From: Neorhizobium galegae
Lineage (GTDB): Bacteria > Pseudomonadota > Alphaproteobacteria > Rhizobiales > Rhizobiaceae
Assembly: GCF_017877055.1 (NCBI RefSeq)
Contig: NZ_JAGIPG010000003.1
Location: forward strand, 744,001-808,000
Direction of reading: 5' to 3'
DNA: 64,000 nt
Shown piece by piece: positions 49,110 through 57,871 of the stretch. Position numbers and translations under genes: made by a program. The number at the start of each line of letters is the position of its first letter. Positions within the stretch are counted from its first letter, which is position 1. Under the pieces are notes generated by a model. It made no database searches, was not told where the DNA came from, and saw only the letters and a list, made by a program, of their open reading frames with translations.

Positions 49110-50222
49110 ATGCGCACCCTGGAACTTGGCGTTTTCATGCCGGTCGGCACGAATGGCTTTCTGATGTCCACAACGGCACCAAGATATCAGCCGACCTTCG
49201 CGCTTGAGAGGAGCATCGCGGCGCTTGCGGAAGAGGCCGGCTTCGACTTCCTCTTTTCAATGGGAAAATGGATGGGGTTCGGCGGCAGGAGCGGCTTTTG
49301 GGAACAGACGATCGAGCCGGTCGTCATGAGCGCAGCGCTGGCCGGCGTGACGAACAGGATCAAGCTGTTCGCAACCATCAACCCGCTGCTCTTTCACCCC
49401 GTCGTCGCGGCGAAAATGATTGCCACGATCGACGAAATCAGCGGCGGCCGCTTCGGCGTCAACATCGTCACCGGAAACACGCTTGAAGAACTCGAGCAGA
49501 TGGGAGTCGTGCCCGAAGGATATGAGAGCTTCCGCTATGAATATGCCGACGAATGGCTGACTGTTGTCAAGCAATTGTGGACGCAACAGCGCCTCACCCA
49601 CGACGGTCGCTTCTTTCAACTGACCAACTGCGTCTGCGATCCGAAGCCGATCCAAAAGCCCTATCCGCCGATCATCTCAGCCGGACTGTCCGATGAAGGC
49701 CTCCGTTTCGGAGCCAAGCATTCGAACTATCAATTTGTCGGCGCCCGTCCAGAAAAAGTGGACCATGTAAAAGCCTTCGCTGCCGAAGAGGGGCGCGACT
49801 TGAAGGTTTCAGCCAACATGCTGATCGTGGCCGGCAGCTCCGATCAGGCCGCTCACGATCGTTTCGAGCGCTTGCTCGACGGCCGGGACAACGAGGCTTT
49901 CGACAACCTCATCGCCTCGTTCGAGAGGGACAATCGGGACTCTTCCGAAGGCCGGACGTCCTTTCTGCGCAATCCGCGCATGATCGGCTTCGGCACCGGA
50001 GCACCGATCATCGGATCCTACGACACGATTGCCGAGCAACTCGCTCAGGTCGCGACAGACGCGAAATTCGATGCCATTCAACTCACCTTTATCGACTTCA
50101 TCGACGACCTGAAGGATTTCGGCAGGCAAATTTATCCGGGATTGAAGGCACGTCTGGCACGGCACGACATTCGGCTCGGCCAGGACGTTGCCGCTTCCGC
50201 AAGGGCCGCCGAGCATGCGTGA
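49110..50222 (+). CDS. RutA-like flavin-dependent pyrimidine/amide monooxygenase (370 aa)
   Basis: The N-terminal half closely follows E. coli RutA as I know it: LGVFMPVGTNGFLMSTTAPRYQPTF, FDFLFSMGKWMGFGGRSGFW, IATIDEISGGRFGVNIVTGN and, later, GSYDTIAEQLAQVATDAKFD. RutA opens the uracil ring with reduced FMN and oxygen; wider family members are amide-cleaving monooxygenases. It is far from the two LLM enzymes of region 1 in sequence. No rutB-rutG genes are adjacent, so a uracil Rut pathway is not implied. Confidence 0.9.
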   Translation: MRTLELGVFMPVGTNGFLMSTTAPRYQPTFALERSIAALAEEAGFDFLFSMGKWMGFGGRSGFWEQTIEPVVMSAALAGVTNRIKLFATINPLLFHPVVAAKMIATIDEISGGRFGVNIVTGNTLEELEQMGVVPEGYESFRYEYADEWLTVVKQLWTQQRLTHDGRFFQLTNCVCDPKPIQKPYPPIISAGLSDEGLRFGAKHSNYQFVGARPEKVDHVKAFAAEEGRDLKVSANMLIVAGSSDQAAHDRFERLLDGRDNEAFDNLIASFERDNRDSSEGRTSFLRNPRMIGFGTGAPIIGSYDTIAEQLAQVATDAKFDAIQLTFIDFIDDLKDFGRQIYPGLKARLARHDIRLGQDVAASARAAEHA

Positions 50223-51927
50223 CGCCCGGCATGGCACCAATAAGGCCCGCATAGCCCATCTGGCGGGGCCGAACGCGACAATCCACAATACTCCGCCACT
50301 GGTGACATCCAACAAGGCTCGAGCCATTCACGCTCTCCCCTTGCTAACCGATGTCGATGGAAACCCATCGCGTTACGACAGCTTGCGCCCGCAGAGACTG
50401 GCTGTACCCGTCCACGTTTACATCGAGCAGTTCTCCGCGCATCCGCTCGAGGCCGACGCTGCTCATCTCTACGCGCCGCCGGACGGCTACGTCGATAGCC
50501 AGGGCAATTTCAGTACAACGGAGACTGCCACGGCCAATCGGCCTGTCTTTCGTGTGGAGCTGAGGCCGGAGGACGGTTACTATCCCCTGCCCTATATGGC
50601 CCGACAGCGGGACGGAAGCGCCTGGGAAACGGATGGCGTGTCATCCTTTGCCGCGCGGGAAATGAGCCGCCAACCTTTCATGCCGGACGGCAGCCGCACC
50701 TTCGAGGAAGTGGACAGGCTGGGTGTGGACCCGAAAGGACGCGGCAGCGCAATCCACGACATTGCGGATGTGGAGTTTTACCGCGTCGCCCCATCCGGTG
50801 GCTACATGAACGGCGTTCCGAGCGGCGAAAGCAGCGGTCACGCCGATGGCACCGGTGCGATCGAGGTTTCAGGGAGGGACTTCTTTCCCTACAGACCCCC
50901 GCATTTGAGCAGATCGCCCCCGCGAACGACGCTGGCCCGAATAGCCAACGCCACCCAAAAAATCCTGCGTGACGGTCATTATGACGGAGCGATCTGGACA
51001 CAGGGCAGTCCTCGCATCGAGGAAACGATTTACTGGTTAAACCTCGTTCTCGACGTGACGGTACCCGTTTGCGGAAATGCATCGCAGCGCTATCACGGCG
51101 AAACGAGCAATGACGGTCCGCGCAACCTCATCGATTCCGTGCACTACATCTCTTCCGGTTGCTGGGCCGATGCGGAAGGACACAACCGGGCGGGAGCCGT
51201 TCTGGTACAGGACCAACGTGTGTTCGCCGCAAGGGAGGTTGTGAAAGTCGACGCGCGACCCGGCGGCTTCGCCGCCAGCGGCGGACATGGCGGCATTATC
51301 GGCGCGGCATCTGAAGGCCGCTCTCGGCTTTGCTTTACCCCCAACGCCAAACACACCTACCAGTCCGAGTTGAATATCAGCCGGCTGCCTGCATCCGTCT
51401 GCGGGATTACGCAACGCGATGGCACGATAGGACGCATCGAAATTCCGATCAAAACCCCTTCCGGCGACCTGCGCGACGACGCCATTCCCTATGTGTCCAT
51501 CGTCAAGGACTACAGCTACTCCGAGGACGACTTCGGCATTCATCCGGAAAACGAGGTGGATATCGTCGCAATTCTGCGGAAATGCCTGACGTCTCATCCG
51601 CTTGCCGGCTTCGTTCTCGAAGGGCTCTCGCCCTACGGCAAGCCTGCATCCGCCTCGAAACTGGCGGCACTCGAACGCGCGGTCTATTGCGGTCTCCCGA
51701 TAGTATGCGTCGGTCGCGGCAATACGGAAGGTTTTGCCCGTCACAGCCGCAGTTTTATCGGCGGGTCGAACCTGACCGCAACGAAGGCCCGAATGCTGCT
51801 GATGCTCTGCATCATGAAGTTCGGGATGCTGCCGCCCGCCACGGATGCGGAACACCCGTCTGAAGCAGAGAGAAACGCGACAGAGCAACATCTCGACCGT
51901 TATCGGAAGATCTTTGACACCCATTGA
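50215..51927 (+). CDS. Asparaginase/glutaminase-superfamily protein with altered active site (570 aa)
   Basis: The C-terminal 330 residues follow the L-asparaginase fold: DGAIWTQGSPRIEETIYWLNL lines up with the HGTDTxEETAYFL motif, ETSNDGPRNLIDSV with SADGPLNL, and GFVLEGLSPYG with the C-terminal domain. The N-terminal segment ARIAHLAGPNATIHNT aligns with ATGGTIAST. The catalytic Thr-Asp pair of HGTDT is replaced (QGSPR), and about 200 residues are inserted between the first and second motifs. It overlaps the RutA-like gene by 8 bp. It probably acts on an amide or ring-opened product, but the chemistry is unclear. Confidence 0.75.
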   Translation: MRDARHGTNKARIAHLAGPNATIHNTPPLVTSNKARAIHALPLLTDVDGNPSRYDSLRPQRLAVPVHVYIEQFSAHPLEADAAHLYAPPDGYVDSQGNFSTTETATANRPVFRVELRPEDGYYPLPYMARQRDGSAWETDGVSSFAAREMSRQPFMPDGSRTFEEVDRLGVDPKGRGSAIHDIADVEFYRVAPSGGYMNGVPSGESSGHADGTGAIEVSGRDFFPYRPPHLSRSPPRTTLARIANATQKILRDGHYDGAIWTQGSPRIEETIYWLNLVLDVTVPVCGNASQRYHGETSNDGPRNLIDSVHYISSGCWADAEGHNRAGAVLVQDQRVFAAREVVKVDARPGGFAASGGHGGIIGAASEGRSRLCFTPNAKHTYQSELNISRLPASVCGITQRDGTIGRIEIPIKTPSGDLRDDAIPYVSIVKDYSYSEDDFGIHPENEVDIVAILRKCLTSHPLAGFVLEGLSPYGKPASASKLAALERAVYCGLPIVCVGRGNTEGFARHSRSFIGGSNLTATKARMLLMLCIMKFGMLPPATDAEHPSEAERNATEQHLDRYRKIFDTH

Positions 51928-52040
51928 GCCCTATTTCGCCGCATATATAGCACCAAGCCGGCAGCGCCCCCTTCATTCGTTCGAAGAGAATCCGGGACAT
52001 ACCCGCGACGGCGGAATCGAAGCTCCGGAGGAACGACACG

Positions 52041-53006
52041 ATGTGGGTCACCTTTGCCACGCTCGCGGGCGTAACACTTGGCTGCGGCGACTTGGCTCTA
52101 AAGATGGCACTGCCCAATCTTCAGCCGCGCATTGCCTGTTTCACGCTGTATTTCCTGGGTCTAATTCTATGGATCCCGATATTTCTCATGCTCGGTCTCG
52201 CGCCAGCCGCCCTTGAGGCGGTGCACCTGTCACCAGCGGCGCATGGAATGGTGATCGGCCGATCCCTGTTACAATTCGGCGCCTATGCGCCGATATTCAT
52301 CGTTCTGCGCAATCTGCCCTTGGGAACCTATGCGGCCCTGCGTGCACTGTCGCCGGCACTTTCGGTCGTTGCAGGCACAATCTTCTACGGTGATCGCCCG
52401 AACGCCCCGGAATATCTGGGGATCGGGGCCATTTTGAGTGGTGTCGTGCTGGTGGCCTGGGAGCGCAAGACTGCAGCCCACTCCAGCATCGTGGCACCGG
52501 CATCCGACCACCTCTGGTTGGCAAATATGGTGCTTACGATCATAGCCGCGACTTGTTCTGGTTTGATGTCGATCTATGACAAACACCTGTTATCGACAGT
52601 CCCGGCCAATCTGTTCGTTCTGCAGGCGCTGTCCGATGCCTACCGCATGGGCCTTCTCACTCTTCTTCTGGCATTTTCCACGCGACCGGCCCTCGCCCGC
52701 CCGCTAAAATGGAATTGGCGAAGGCGTGACGGTGGGCATCTGCCGCTTCTCTATCTGGGCCTTGCATCCCTACTGATAGCCTTTGGGGAGATTTTCTCGT
52801 TTTACGCCGTTTCCTTTCCGGACAGCATGCCGTCCATCGTCGCAATATTGAGGCGTTCAAGCCTTCCGGTTTCGGTAATTCTCGCCAATCTCTTTTTCAG
52901 AGAGCGCCTGACGGAGAAGAAAATGCTCGGCATGGCGTCCATCATGGCGGGCGTCGCCCTTATCAATGCCGGCTGGACCTCCGATCTTGCTCCGACGCCG
53001 ACATGA
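52041..53006 (+). CDS. DMT-superfamily (EamA-type) transporter (321 aa)
   Basis: About ten membrane helices in two EamA repeats: VTFATLAGVTLGCGDLALKM ... FYGDRPNAPEYLGIGAILSGVVLVAWE for repeat one, and SIVAILRRSSLPVSVILANLFFRERLTEKKMLGMASIMAGVALIN for repeat two (both read in blocks). Exporters of metabolites and nucleosides are known in this family. GGAGGAACG supports the start. It is the third exporter gene in the region after the MFS and LysE types. Confidence 0.9.
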   Translation: MWVTFATLAGVTLGCGDLALKMALPNLQPRIACFTLYFLGLILWIPIFLMLGLAPAALEAVHLSPAAHGMVIGRSLLQFGAYAPIFIVLRNLPLGTYAALRALSPALSVVAGTIFYGDRPNAPEYLGIGAILSGVVLVAWERKTAAHSSIVAPASDHLWLANMVLTIIAATCSGLMSIYDKHLLSTVPANLFVLQALSDAYRMGLLTLLLAFSTRPALARPLKWNWRRRDGGHLPLLYLGLASLLIAFGEIFSFYAVSFPDSMPSIVAILRRSSLPVSVILANLFFRERLTEKKMLGMASIMAGVALINAGWTSDLAPTPT

Positions 53007-53053
53007 CAGTTGGTCCGAGCCGATCATGAAAAGCGTATATCAGGGCCGTCGCA

Positions 53054-53064
53054 AATTTGAGATT
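53054..53064 (+). promoter_or_regulatory. Shared AATTTGAGATT motif, site 3
   Basis: Same 11 bp as at 32804 and 33919, here 167 bp upstream of the PyrK-like gene in a 224-bp gap. It suggests co-regulation of the pyrimidine-type genes. Confidence 0.4.
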
Positions 53065-53230
53065 TTGTCTTGTAAATGAGAAGTCGATATGCAATGCTGC
53101 CTTTTATCTGTTTATGGAGCGTCCCAGGAGAAGGAGATATCGATGCTGATTCCTGGATGGTCATTGCCTCTGCGGGCACTTTCGTCAGACAGCGGCCTGT
53201 TGACGTCGCGGGGCGTCCGAATGGTTCCCC

Positions 53231-54118
53231 ATGACGGTTGAACCATTGCAGTTGAGCGATTTTTCCCGCGATGACCACGGTTCGATTGGCCTGGTCCGCG
53301 AAAGCGTTCCGCGTCCGTTCAAGCCCACGGTGGTGGCGGAAATGTCCCGTGTCGTTTCCAATGACGCGGTCAATGCGGAATATTATCATCTGGTCGTCGA
53401 GTGCGGCCCCGTGGCCGCGGCTGCCGAACCTGGGCAGTTTTTTAGCCTGCTTTGCCCAAAATTGCCGGGCGAAGAGCCGTTTCTACGACGCCCGATGAGC
53501 CTTTACGGCACGAACCCGCACCAGGGACGGATCGAGTTTCTCTACAAGGTCGTCGGCTCGGGAACGCGTGGCCTTGCGACCCTGAAGCGCGGCGACCTGC
53601 TTGACATAATGGGGCCCCTCGGACGCGGTTTCGCACTCGATCCAGGCTTGACGGATATTGTCGCAGTCGGACGCGGCGCGGGGCTCGCCACGCTTGCACC
53701 GCTGGCGAAGGCCGCAAGGCGTAACGGCACCCGCGTCACGGCCGTCTTCAGCGCTCGCAGACCTGACCTCATGGTCTCTGTCGGGCTTTTCGAGGAGCAA
53801 GGGGCGACCGTCATACAGGTGACGGATCAGGAGGCGACGAGCGGCCCGGCCAATGTGGAGCGTATTCTGCGCGAATTGATCACGGACGGTCGCTGCCAGG
53901 CCTTTTTCACCTGTGGGTCCAGCCGGCTGATGAGGGTCCAGCAGCGCCTCGCGGAGGAGTTTTCGCTGCCGGGCCAGGTGGCGATCGAACAACAAATGGC
54001 CTGCGGTATCGGGCTTTGTTTTTGCTGCGTCAGGGACTTCAATGTCGGTGGCACTATCGTCAATCGCCGGGTCTGCTGGGACGGTCCGGTGTTCGATCTT
54101 TTAGAGACTCTGCCATGA
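53231..54118 (+). CDS. pyrK: Dihydroorotate dehydrogenase electron-transfer subunit-like protein (295 aa)
   Basis: The FAD domain has FLRRPMSLYGTNPHQGRIEFLYKVVGSGTRGL and GDLLDIMGPLGRGF; the NAD domain follows (DIVAVGRGAGLATLAPLAK). The C-terminus carries the 2Fe-2S Cys set CGIGLCFCCVRDF ... RRVCWDGPVF of PyrK. It couples NADH to the class 1B dihydroorotate dehydrogenase next door (ATGA overlap). It is about 35 residues longer at the N-terminus than B. subtilis PyrK; an ATG at 53342 would give a shorter form. Confidence 0.92.
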   Translation: MTVEPLQLSDFSRDDHGSIGLVRESVPRPFKPTVVAEMSRVVSNDAVNAEYYHLVVECGPVAAAAEPGQFFSLLCPKLPGEEPFLRRPMSLYGTNPHQGRIEFLYKVVGSGTRGLATLKRGDLLDIMGPLGRGFALDPGLTDIVAVGRGAGLATLAPLAKAARRNGTRVTAVFSARRPDLMVSVGLFEEQGATVIQVTDQEATSGPANVERILRELITDGRCQAFFTCGSSRLMRVQQRLAEEFSLPGQVAIEQQMACGIGLCFCCVRDFNVGGTIVNRRVCWDGPVFDLLETLP

Positions 54119-55074
54119 AGCTTGAGACCGATATCGACATGTCGGTGAAGATCGGCGAACTGACGCTGAAGAATCCCATCATGCCCGCGTCGGGAACCTT
54201 CGCTGAAGGCCTGTCGCAGGTGATGGATTTCGACCGCCTGGGCGCGATCGTCACCAAGACTGTCACCAGAGAAGTCCGGGCCGGCAACCCGACCCCCCGC
54301 GTCGTCGAGCGCCCAAACAGCATGATCAATGCGATCGGCATCCCATCCAAAGGCGTTGCGCATTTCGTCGAGAAGATTATCCCGCTTTATGCCCATTTAT
54401 CCACGCCGCTCGTCGTCAGCATCTCGGCGCCTACTGCAGACGGTTTTGCCTGCCTGGCCCGCGATCTTTCGCTCCCCGGCGTAGCCGCCATCGAAGCGAA
54501 CATTTCCTGCCCGAACATCGAGGAGGACGGCAAGGCGTTTGCCATGAACGCGGACTCGACCGCCACGGTGACGCGCGCGTTGCGCGCCGCCACCGATCTT
54601 CCGCTGTGGATCAAGCTTACCCCGAATACCGGAGACATGCCGGCAGTTGCGCGTGCCGGGGAAGCCGAGGGAGCGGATGCGCTGGTTGTCGCCAACACGA
54701 TTCTGTCGATGGCAATCGATCTCAAGACGTTCAAACCGAGTCTCGGCAATGTCATGGGGGGGCTGTCCGGCCCGGCGGTCAAGCCGATCGTTCTGCGCCA
54801 GGTTTTCCAGTGTGCGAACGCGGTCGACATTCCGATCATCGGCTGCGGTGGCATCTCATCCGCCGAGGACGTAATCGAATATATGCTGGCCGGCGCACGC
54901 GCGGTGCAAGTGGGAACGGCCACCTTTCTTCAACCCAACATCATGCCCCGGATCATAGAGGACCTGCAGGCGTTTTGTTATCACCGACAGATCAACCGGG
55001 CTTCGGCCCTGACCGGAGCACTGTTGATCGAGGAAGCCGACGAGAGTGACCTCTCCTGGCTGGATCCGCAGTAA
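54115..55074 (+). CDS. pyrD: Dihydroorotate dehydrogenase-like flavoprotein, class 1B (319 aa)
   Basis: FMN barrel with LKNPIMPASGTFAEGLSQVMD, VERPNSMINAIGIPSKGV, EANISCPNIEEDG (the Cys base of class 1 enzymes), LWIKLTPNTGD, and IIGCGGISSAEDVIEYMLAGARAVQVGTA. It oxidises dihydroorotate or, run in reverse, reduces a pyrimidine. In a cluster with an N-carbamoyl hydrolase and RutA-like enzyme, a role in pyrimidine reduction/breakdown or on an analogue is possible. The start overlaps pyrK by ATGA, and the stop overlaps the next start by TAATG. Confidence 0.93.
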   Translation: MKLETDIDMSVKIGELTLKNPIMPASGTFAEGLSQVMDFDRLGAIVTKTVTREVRAGNPTPRVVERPNSMINAIGIPSKGVAHFVEKIIPLYAHLSTPLVVSISAPTADGFACLARDLSLPGVAAIEANISCPNIEEDGKAFAMNADSTATVTRALRAATDLPLWIKLTPNTGDMPAVARAGEAEGADALVVANTILSMAIDLKTFKPSLGNVMGGLSGPAVKPIVLRQVFQCANAVDIPIIGCGGISSAEDVIEYMLAGARAVQVGTATFLQPNIMPRIIEDLQAFCYHRQINRASALTGALLIEEADESDLSWLDPQ

Positions 55075-56363
55075 TGACCGTATTCAATGCGCATATGGCT
55101 TCAGCAGACAGCTTTGACGAGCTCCGAGTTGGCCAGCAGCTCTTCGAGCGGCTTGCAGAACTGACGGGAGACGGCGTCGGGATCACGAGGGCAAGTTACG
55201 GAAGCGGCGAGAGCCTCGCGCTTGACGCAGTCGAGACGGTCGCCAGGGAACTGGGCCTCGCCACGCATCGCGATCACGGCGCCAACCTTGTCGTCACACT
55301 CGCCGGGAGCGAACCGGAGCTTCCCTATATCGCTTGCGGATCGCATCTGGATTCGGTGCCTCAAGGCGGAAATTTCGACGGCGCCGCTGGCGTCGTCGCG
55401 GGATTGTTGGTCCTCGGTCGGCTGAAGGCGGAGGGATTTATACCGCGGCGCTCGATCAAGCTGTTCGGTCTGCGCGGAGAGGAAAGCGCCCGTTTCGGCA
55501 AGGCTTACATCGGCTCCAGAGCGCTTTTCGGAGAACTCACAGAGGTCGATCTTTCCGCCAAGTCGAGCGATACGCAACGGAGCCTTGGCGACTGCATGCG
55601 CGATGTCGGTGCCGATGTCGAACGCATAAAGCGCGGAGAACGCCTGCTCGACGCCAGCAGGATTCTGGTCTGGCTGGAACTGCACATCGAACAGGGACCG
55701 GTCTTGATCGCCCGCGGGCAGTCGATCGGTATCGTCACGGGCATTCGCGGCAATATAAGGCACCGCGCAATCGAATGCGTCGGCGAGGCCGGTCATTCAG
55801 GTGCGATACCACGCTGGTTGCGGCATGATGCGGTCTTCGCCACTGCCGAGTTGATGACGCGCATCGACCACCATTGGCGCACATTGCTGGAATGCGGCAG
55901 AGATCTTGTTGTGACATCTGGCCTGTTCGGCACCGTGCCCGAGGAGCATGCAATTGCCCGCATTCCAGGCCACGTGCGTTTCAGTTTCGAGGCCCGCAGC
56001 CAAAGCCACGACACCCTGGAGGAGTTTTACAACCTCTTTCTTTCCGAGTGCGCGTCGATCTGCGAGGAGCGCGGTGTTGCCTTCAATTTCGATCGCCGGG
56101 TCGATTCCGGTTCGGCCATCATGGATAGAGAATGGATCGAACGCTTGGGAAACGCTACGAAGTCATTGGGCATCCCCGCCGAGGAAATGCCAAGCGGTGC
56201 GGGGCACGATGCAGCCGTCTTTGCCACTGCCGGGGTACCGAGCGCCATGATTTTCGTGCGCAACCGCAACGGCTCCCACAACCCGGAAGAAGACATGGAC
56301 CTTGCCGACTTTCTAGAGGGCGTTGCCGTGCTGCGCGAAGCGATCATGGAGTCCGCTCAATAG
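55074..56363 (+). CDS. M20-family N-carbamoyl-L-amino-acid hydrolase / allantoate amidohydrolase type (429 aa)
   Basis: Zinc-binding motifs are IACGSHLDSVPQGGNFDGAAGV (His, Asp), LRGEESARF (Glu), LELHIEQGPVLIARGQSIG (His) and MPSGAGHDAAVFA (His); the dimerisation domain covers about residues 220-330. The family cleaves N-carbamoyl amino acids, beta-ureidopropionate or allantoate. Coupled to pyrKD, it could open or finish degradation of a carbamoyl product of a dihydropyrimidine. No dihydropyrimidinase gene is in the window. Confidence 0.92.
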   Translation: MTVFNAHMASADSFDELRVGQQLFERLAELTGDGVGITRASYGSGESLALDAVETVARELGLATHRDHGANLVVTLAGSEPELPYIACGSHLDSVPQGGNFDGAAGVVAGLLVLGRLKAEGFIPRRSIKLFGLRGEESARFGKAYIGSRALFGELTEVDLSAKSSDTQRSLGDCMRDVGADVERIKRGERLLDASRILVWLELHIEQGPVLIARGQSIGIVTGIRGNIRHRAIECVGEAGHSGAIPRWLRHDAVFATAELMTRIDHHWRTLLECGRDLVVTSGLFGTVPEEHAIARIPGHVRFSFEARSQSHDTLEEFYNLFLSECASICEERGVAFNFDRRVDSGSAIMDREWIERLGNATKSLGIPAEEMPSGAGHDAAVFATAGVPSAMIFVRNRNGSHNPEEDMDLADFLEGVAVLREAIMESAQ

Positions 56364-56803
56364 GACCTGTTACAAGCGTCAGATTTTGCATGTGACGGAG
56401 GCGGGGCGCTTGAGGGCGCTTATATGTCGGGCCTCGGGAAGCTCGCTTTTGCGCGGGACGTACGGCGCGTTGATCCGCTGTTCATCACGATTCCCGAGCC
56501 TTGCCATCCAGCATGAAGCATAGGGTGTGCGGCAGCCGCGGTAACGACCGACGCTCCTCCGCAACCGGTTCCAATGTAACTCCAGACCAAGCTTCACGCT
56601 TCTGCCGGTTGCTCAAACCGCGCCATTTGGCGTATCCAAACAACCGAGACTTAAATCGCCGCCGGGATAGCCACGACACCTCCGTCTTCGCCGTAAATGC
56701 AATTCTGCTTCTTTTCATTTTACGAGAATTCGGAAAATTTTCTAGACGACGTCTAATTTATGCGATACAAACTTCGTCTTCACCATAAAATTGAGGGAAC
56801 ATA
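56364..56803. other. Gene-poor stretch before the ABC operon
   Basis: No gene is supported; short frames on both strands have no family resemblance. The last 100 bp are AT-rich and carry the TAGACG dyad (56743-56755). Confidence 0.5.
56743..56755. promoter_or_regulatory. TAGACG-N-CGTCTA dyad
   Basis: Six-base arms around one central base, 49 bp upstream of the ABC solute-binding protein gene. A candidate operator for that operon. Confidence 0.4.
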
Positions 56804-57829
56804 ATGAAAAGAGCAGTTTTAGCGCTGTCGGTTGCCGCTTCAATCTTGATCGGCTCCGCAATCTCAGCCGCCGCACAGACCCTGACGCCCGTCAAATTTT
56901 CACTGGATTGGACGCTGCAAGGCAACCACGCCATCTGGGGCCTTGCGCTCAAGGAAAAGAGCTTTGAGGCCAACGGCCTTAAGGTCACGATGGACCGCGG
57001 CTACGGCTCGGGCGACACCATCGTCAAGGTTGCGTCAGGCGCCTACGACATCGGCTTCACCGACATCAATTCGCTGATCAAGTTCAATGCCGAGAACCCG
57101 GAGCGTGCCCTGATCGCCTTCTACCAGGTGTTCGACAAAACCCCGAACTCGATCATTGCGCTGGCGAAATCCGGCATCAAGACACCGGCGGATCTTGCCG
57201 GCAAGAAGCTTGGCGCGCCGGAAGCCGATTCCAGCCGCTTGATGTTCGGCGCCTTCGCCGGGGCCAACAAGATCGACCCGGCCTCGATCAACTGGGTTAC
57301 CATGGCACCGAACCTGCGCGAAACCATGCTGGTTCAGGGCCAGGTCGATGCGATCTCCGGCTTTTCCTCGACATCCGTGTTCAACTTGATATCCGCCGGC
57401 GTGCCTGAAAAGGATATCACCGTGCTCGGTTATGCCGATAACGGTCTCGACCTCTATGGCAGCGCACTGGTCGCCACGCCCGCCTACATCGCCAAGAACC
57501 CCGAGATCATCAAGGGCTTCGTCAAAGCATCGATAGCCGGCACAATCTCGCTTTTGAAGAACCCGCAAGCGGGCATGCAGGCGATGAAGGAAATAGAGCC
57601 GCTCTACGACATCAAGCTGGAAACGGCGCGCCTGCAGTTCCTGATCGACAGGGGCGTTCTGAAATCGCCCCTGTTCGAAAAGAACGGCCTCGGTTTCGTC
57701 GATCCTGCCCGTATGGCCCTGACCATCAAGACCAATGCCGATGCCTACAAGATTGCAGCGCCGGCTCCGGAAAAGATCTACACGACGGCATTCCTGCCGC
57801 CGGCCGCCGAGCGGATTCCGCCGAAGTAA
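56804..57829 (+). CDS. NMT1/THI5-type ABC solute-binding protein (341 aa)
   Basis: A signal peptide (ALSVAASILIGSAISAAAQ) precedes the fold: FSLDWTLQGNHAIWGLALKEKSF, GAYDIGFTDINSLIKF, LAGKKLGAPEADSSRLMF and QVDAISGFSSTSVFNL. It is periplasmic and probably binds a pyrimidine-like or aromatic solute. It is followed by its ATPase and permease. The ribosome site is GAGGG. Confidence 0.92.
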   Translation: MKRAVLALSVAASILIGSAISAAAQTLTPVKFSLDWTLQGNHAIWGLALKEKSFEANGLKVTMDRGYGSGDTIVKVASGAYDIGFTDINSLIKFNAENPERALIAFYQVFDKTPNSIIALAKSGIKTPADLAGKKLGAPEADSSRLMFGAFAGANKIDPASINWVTMAPNLRETMLVQGQVDAISGFSSTSVFNLISAGVPEKDITVLGYADNGLDLYGSALVATPAYIAKNPEIIKGFVKASIAGTISLLKNPQAGMQAMKEIEPLYDIKLETARLQFLIDRGVLKSPLFEKNGLGFVDPARMALTIKTNADAYKIAAPAPEKIYTTAFLPPAAERIPPK

Positions 57830-57871
57830 ATCTCTCGTAATCTTAGCAAAACCACAGTTCTGGCGGCCTGG

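Noticed and set aside
49110-50222. Rut operon for uracil use
   Set aside because: rutB-rutG partners are missing; only the oxygenase is RutA-like.
56379-56788. Possible transposase remnants in the gap before the ABC operon
   Set aside because: Short frames looked faintly transposase-like at first but show no DDE motif, terminal repeats or target duplication.
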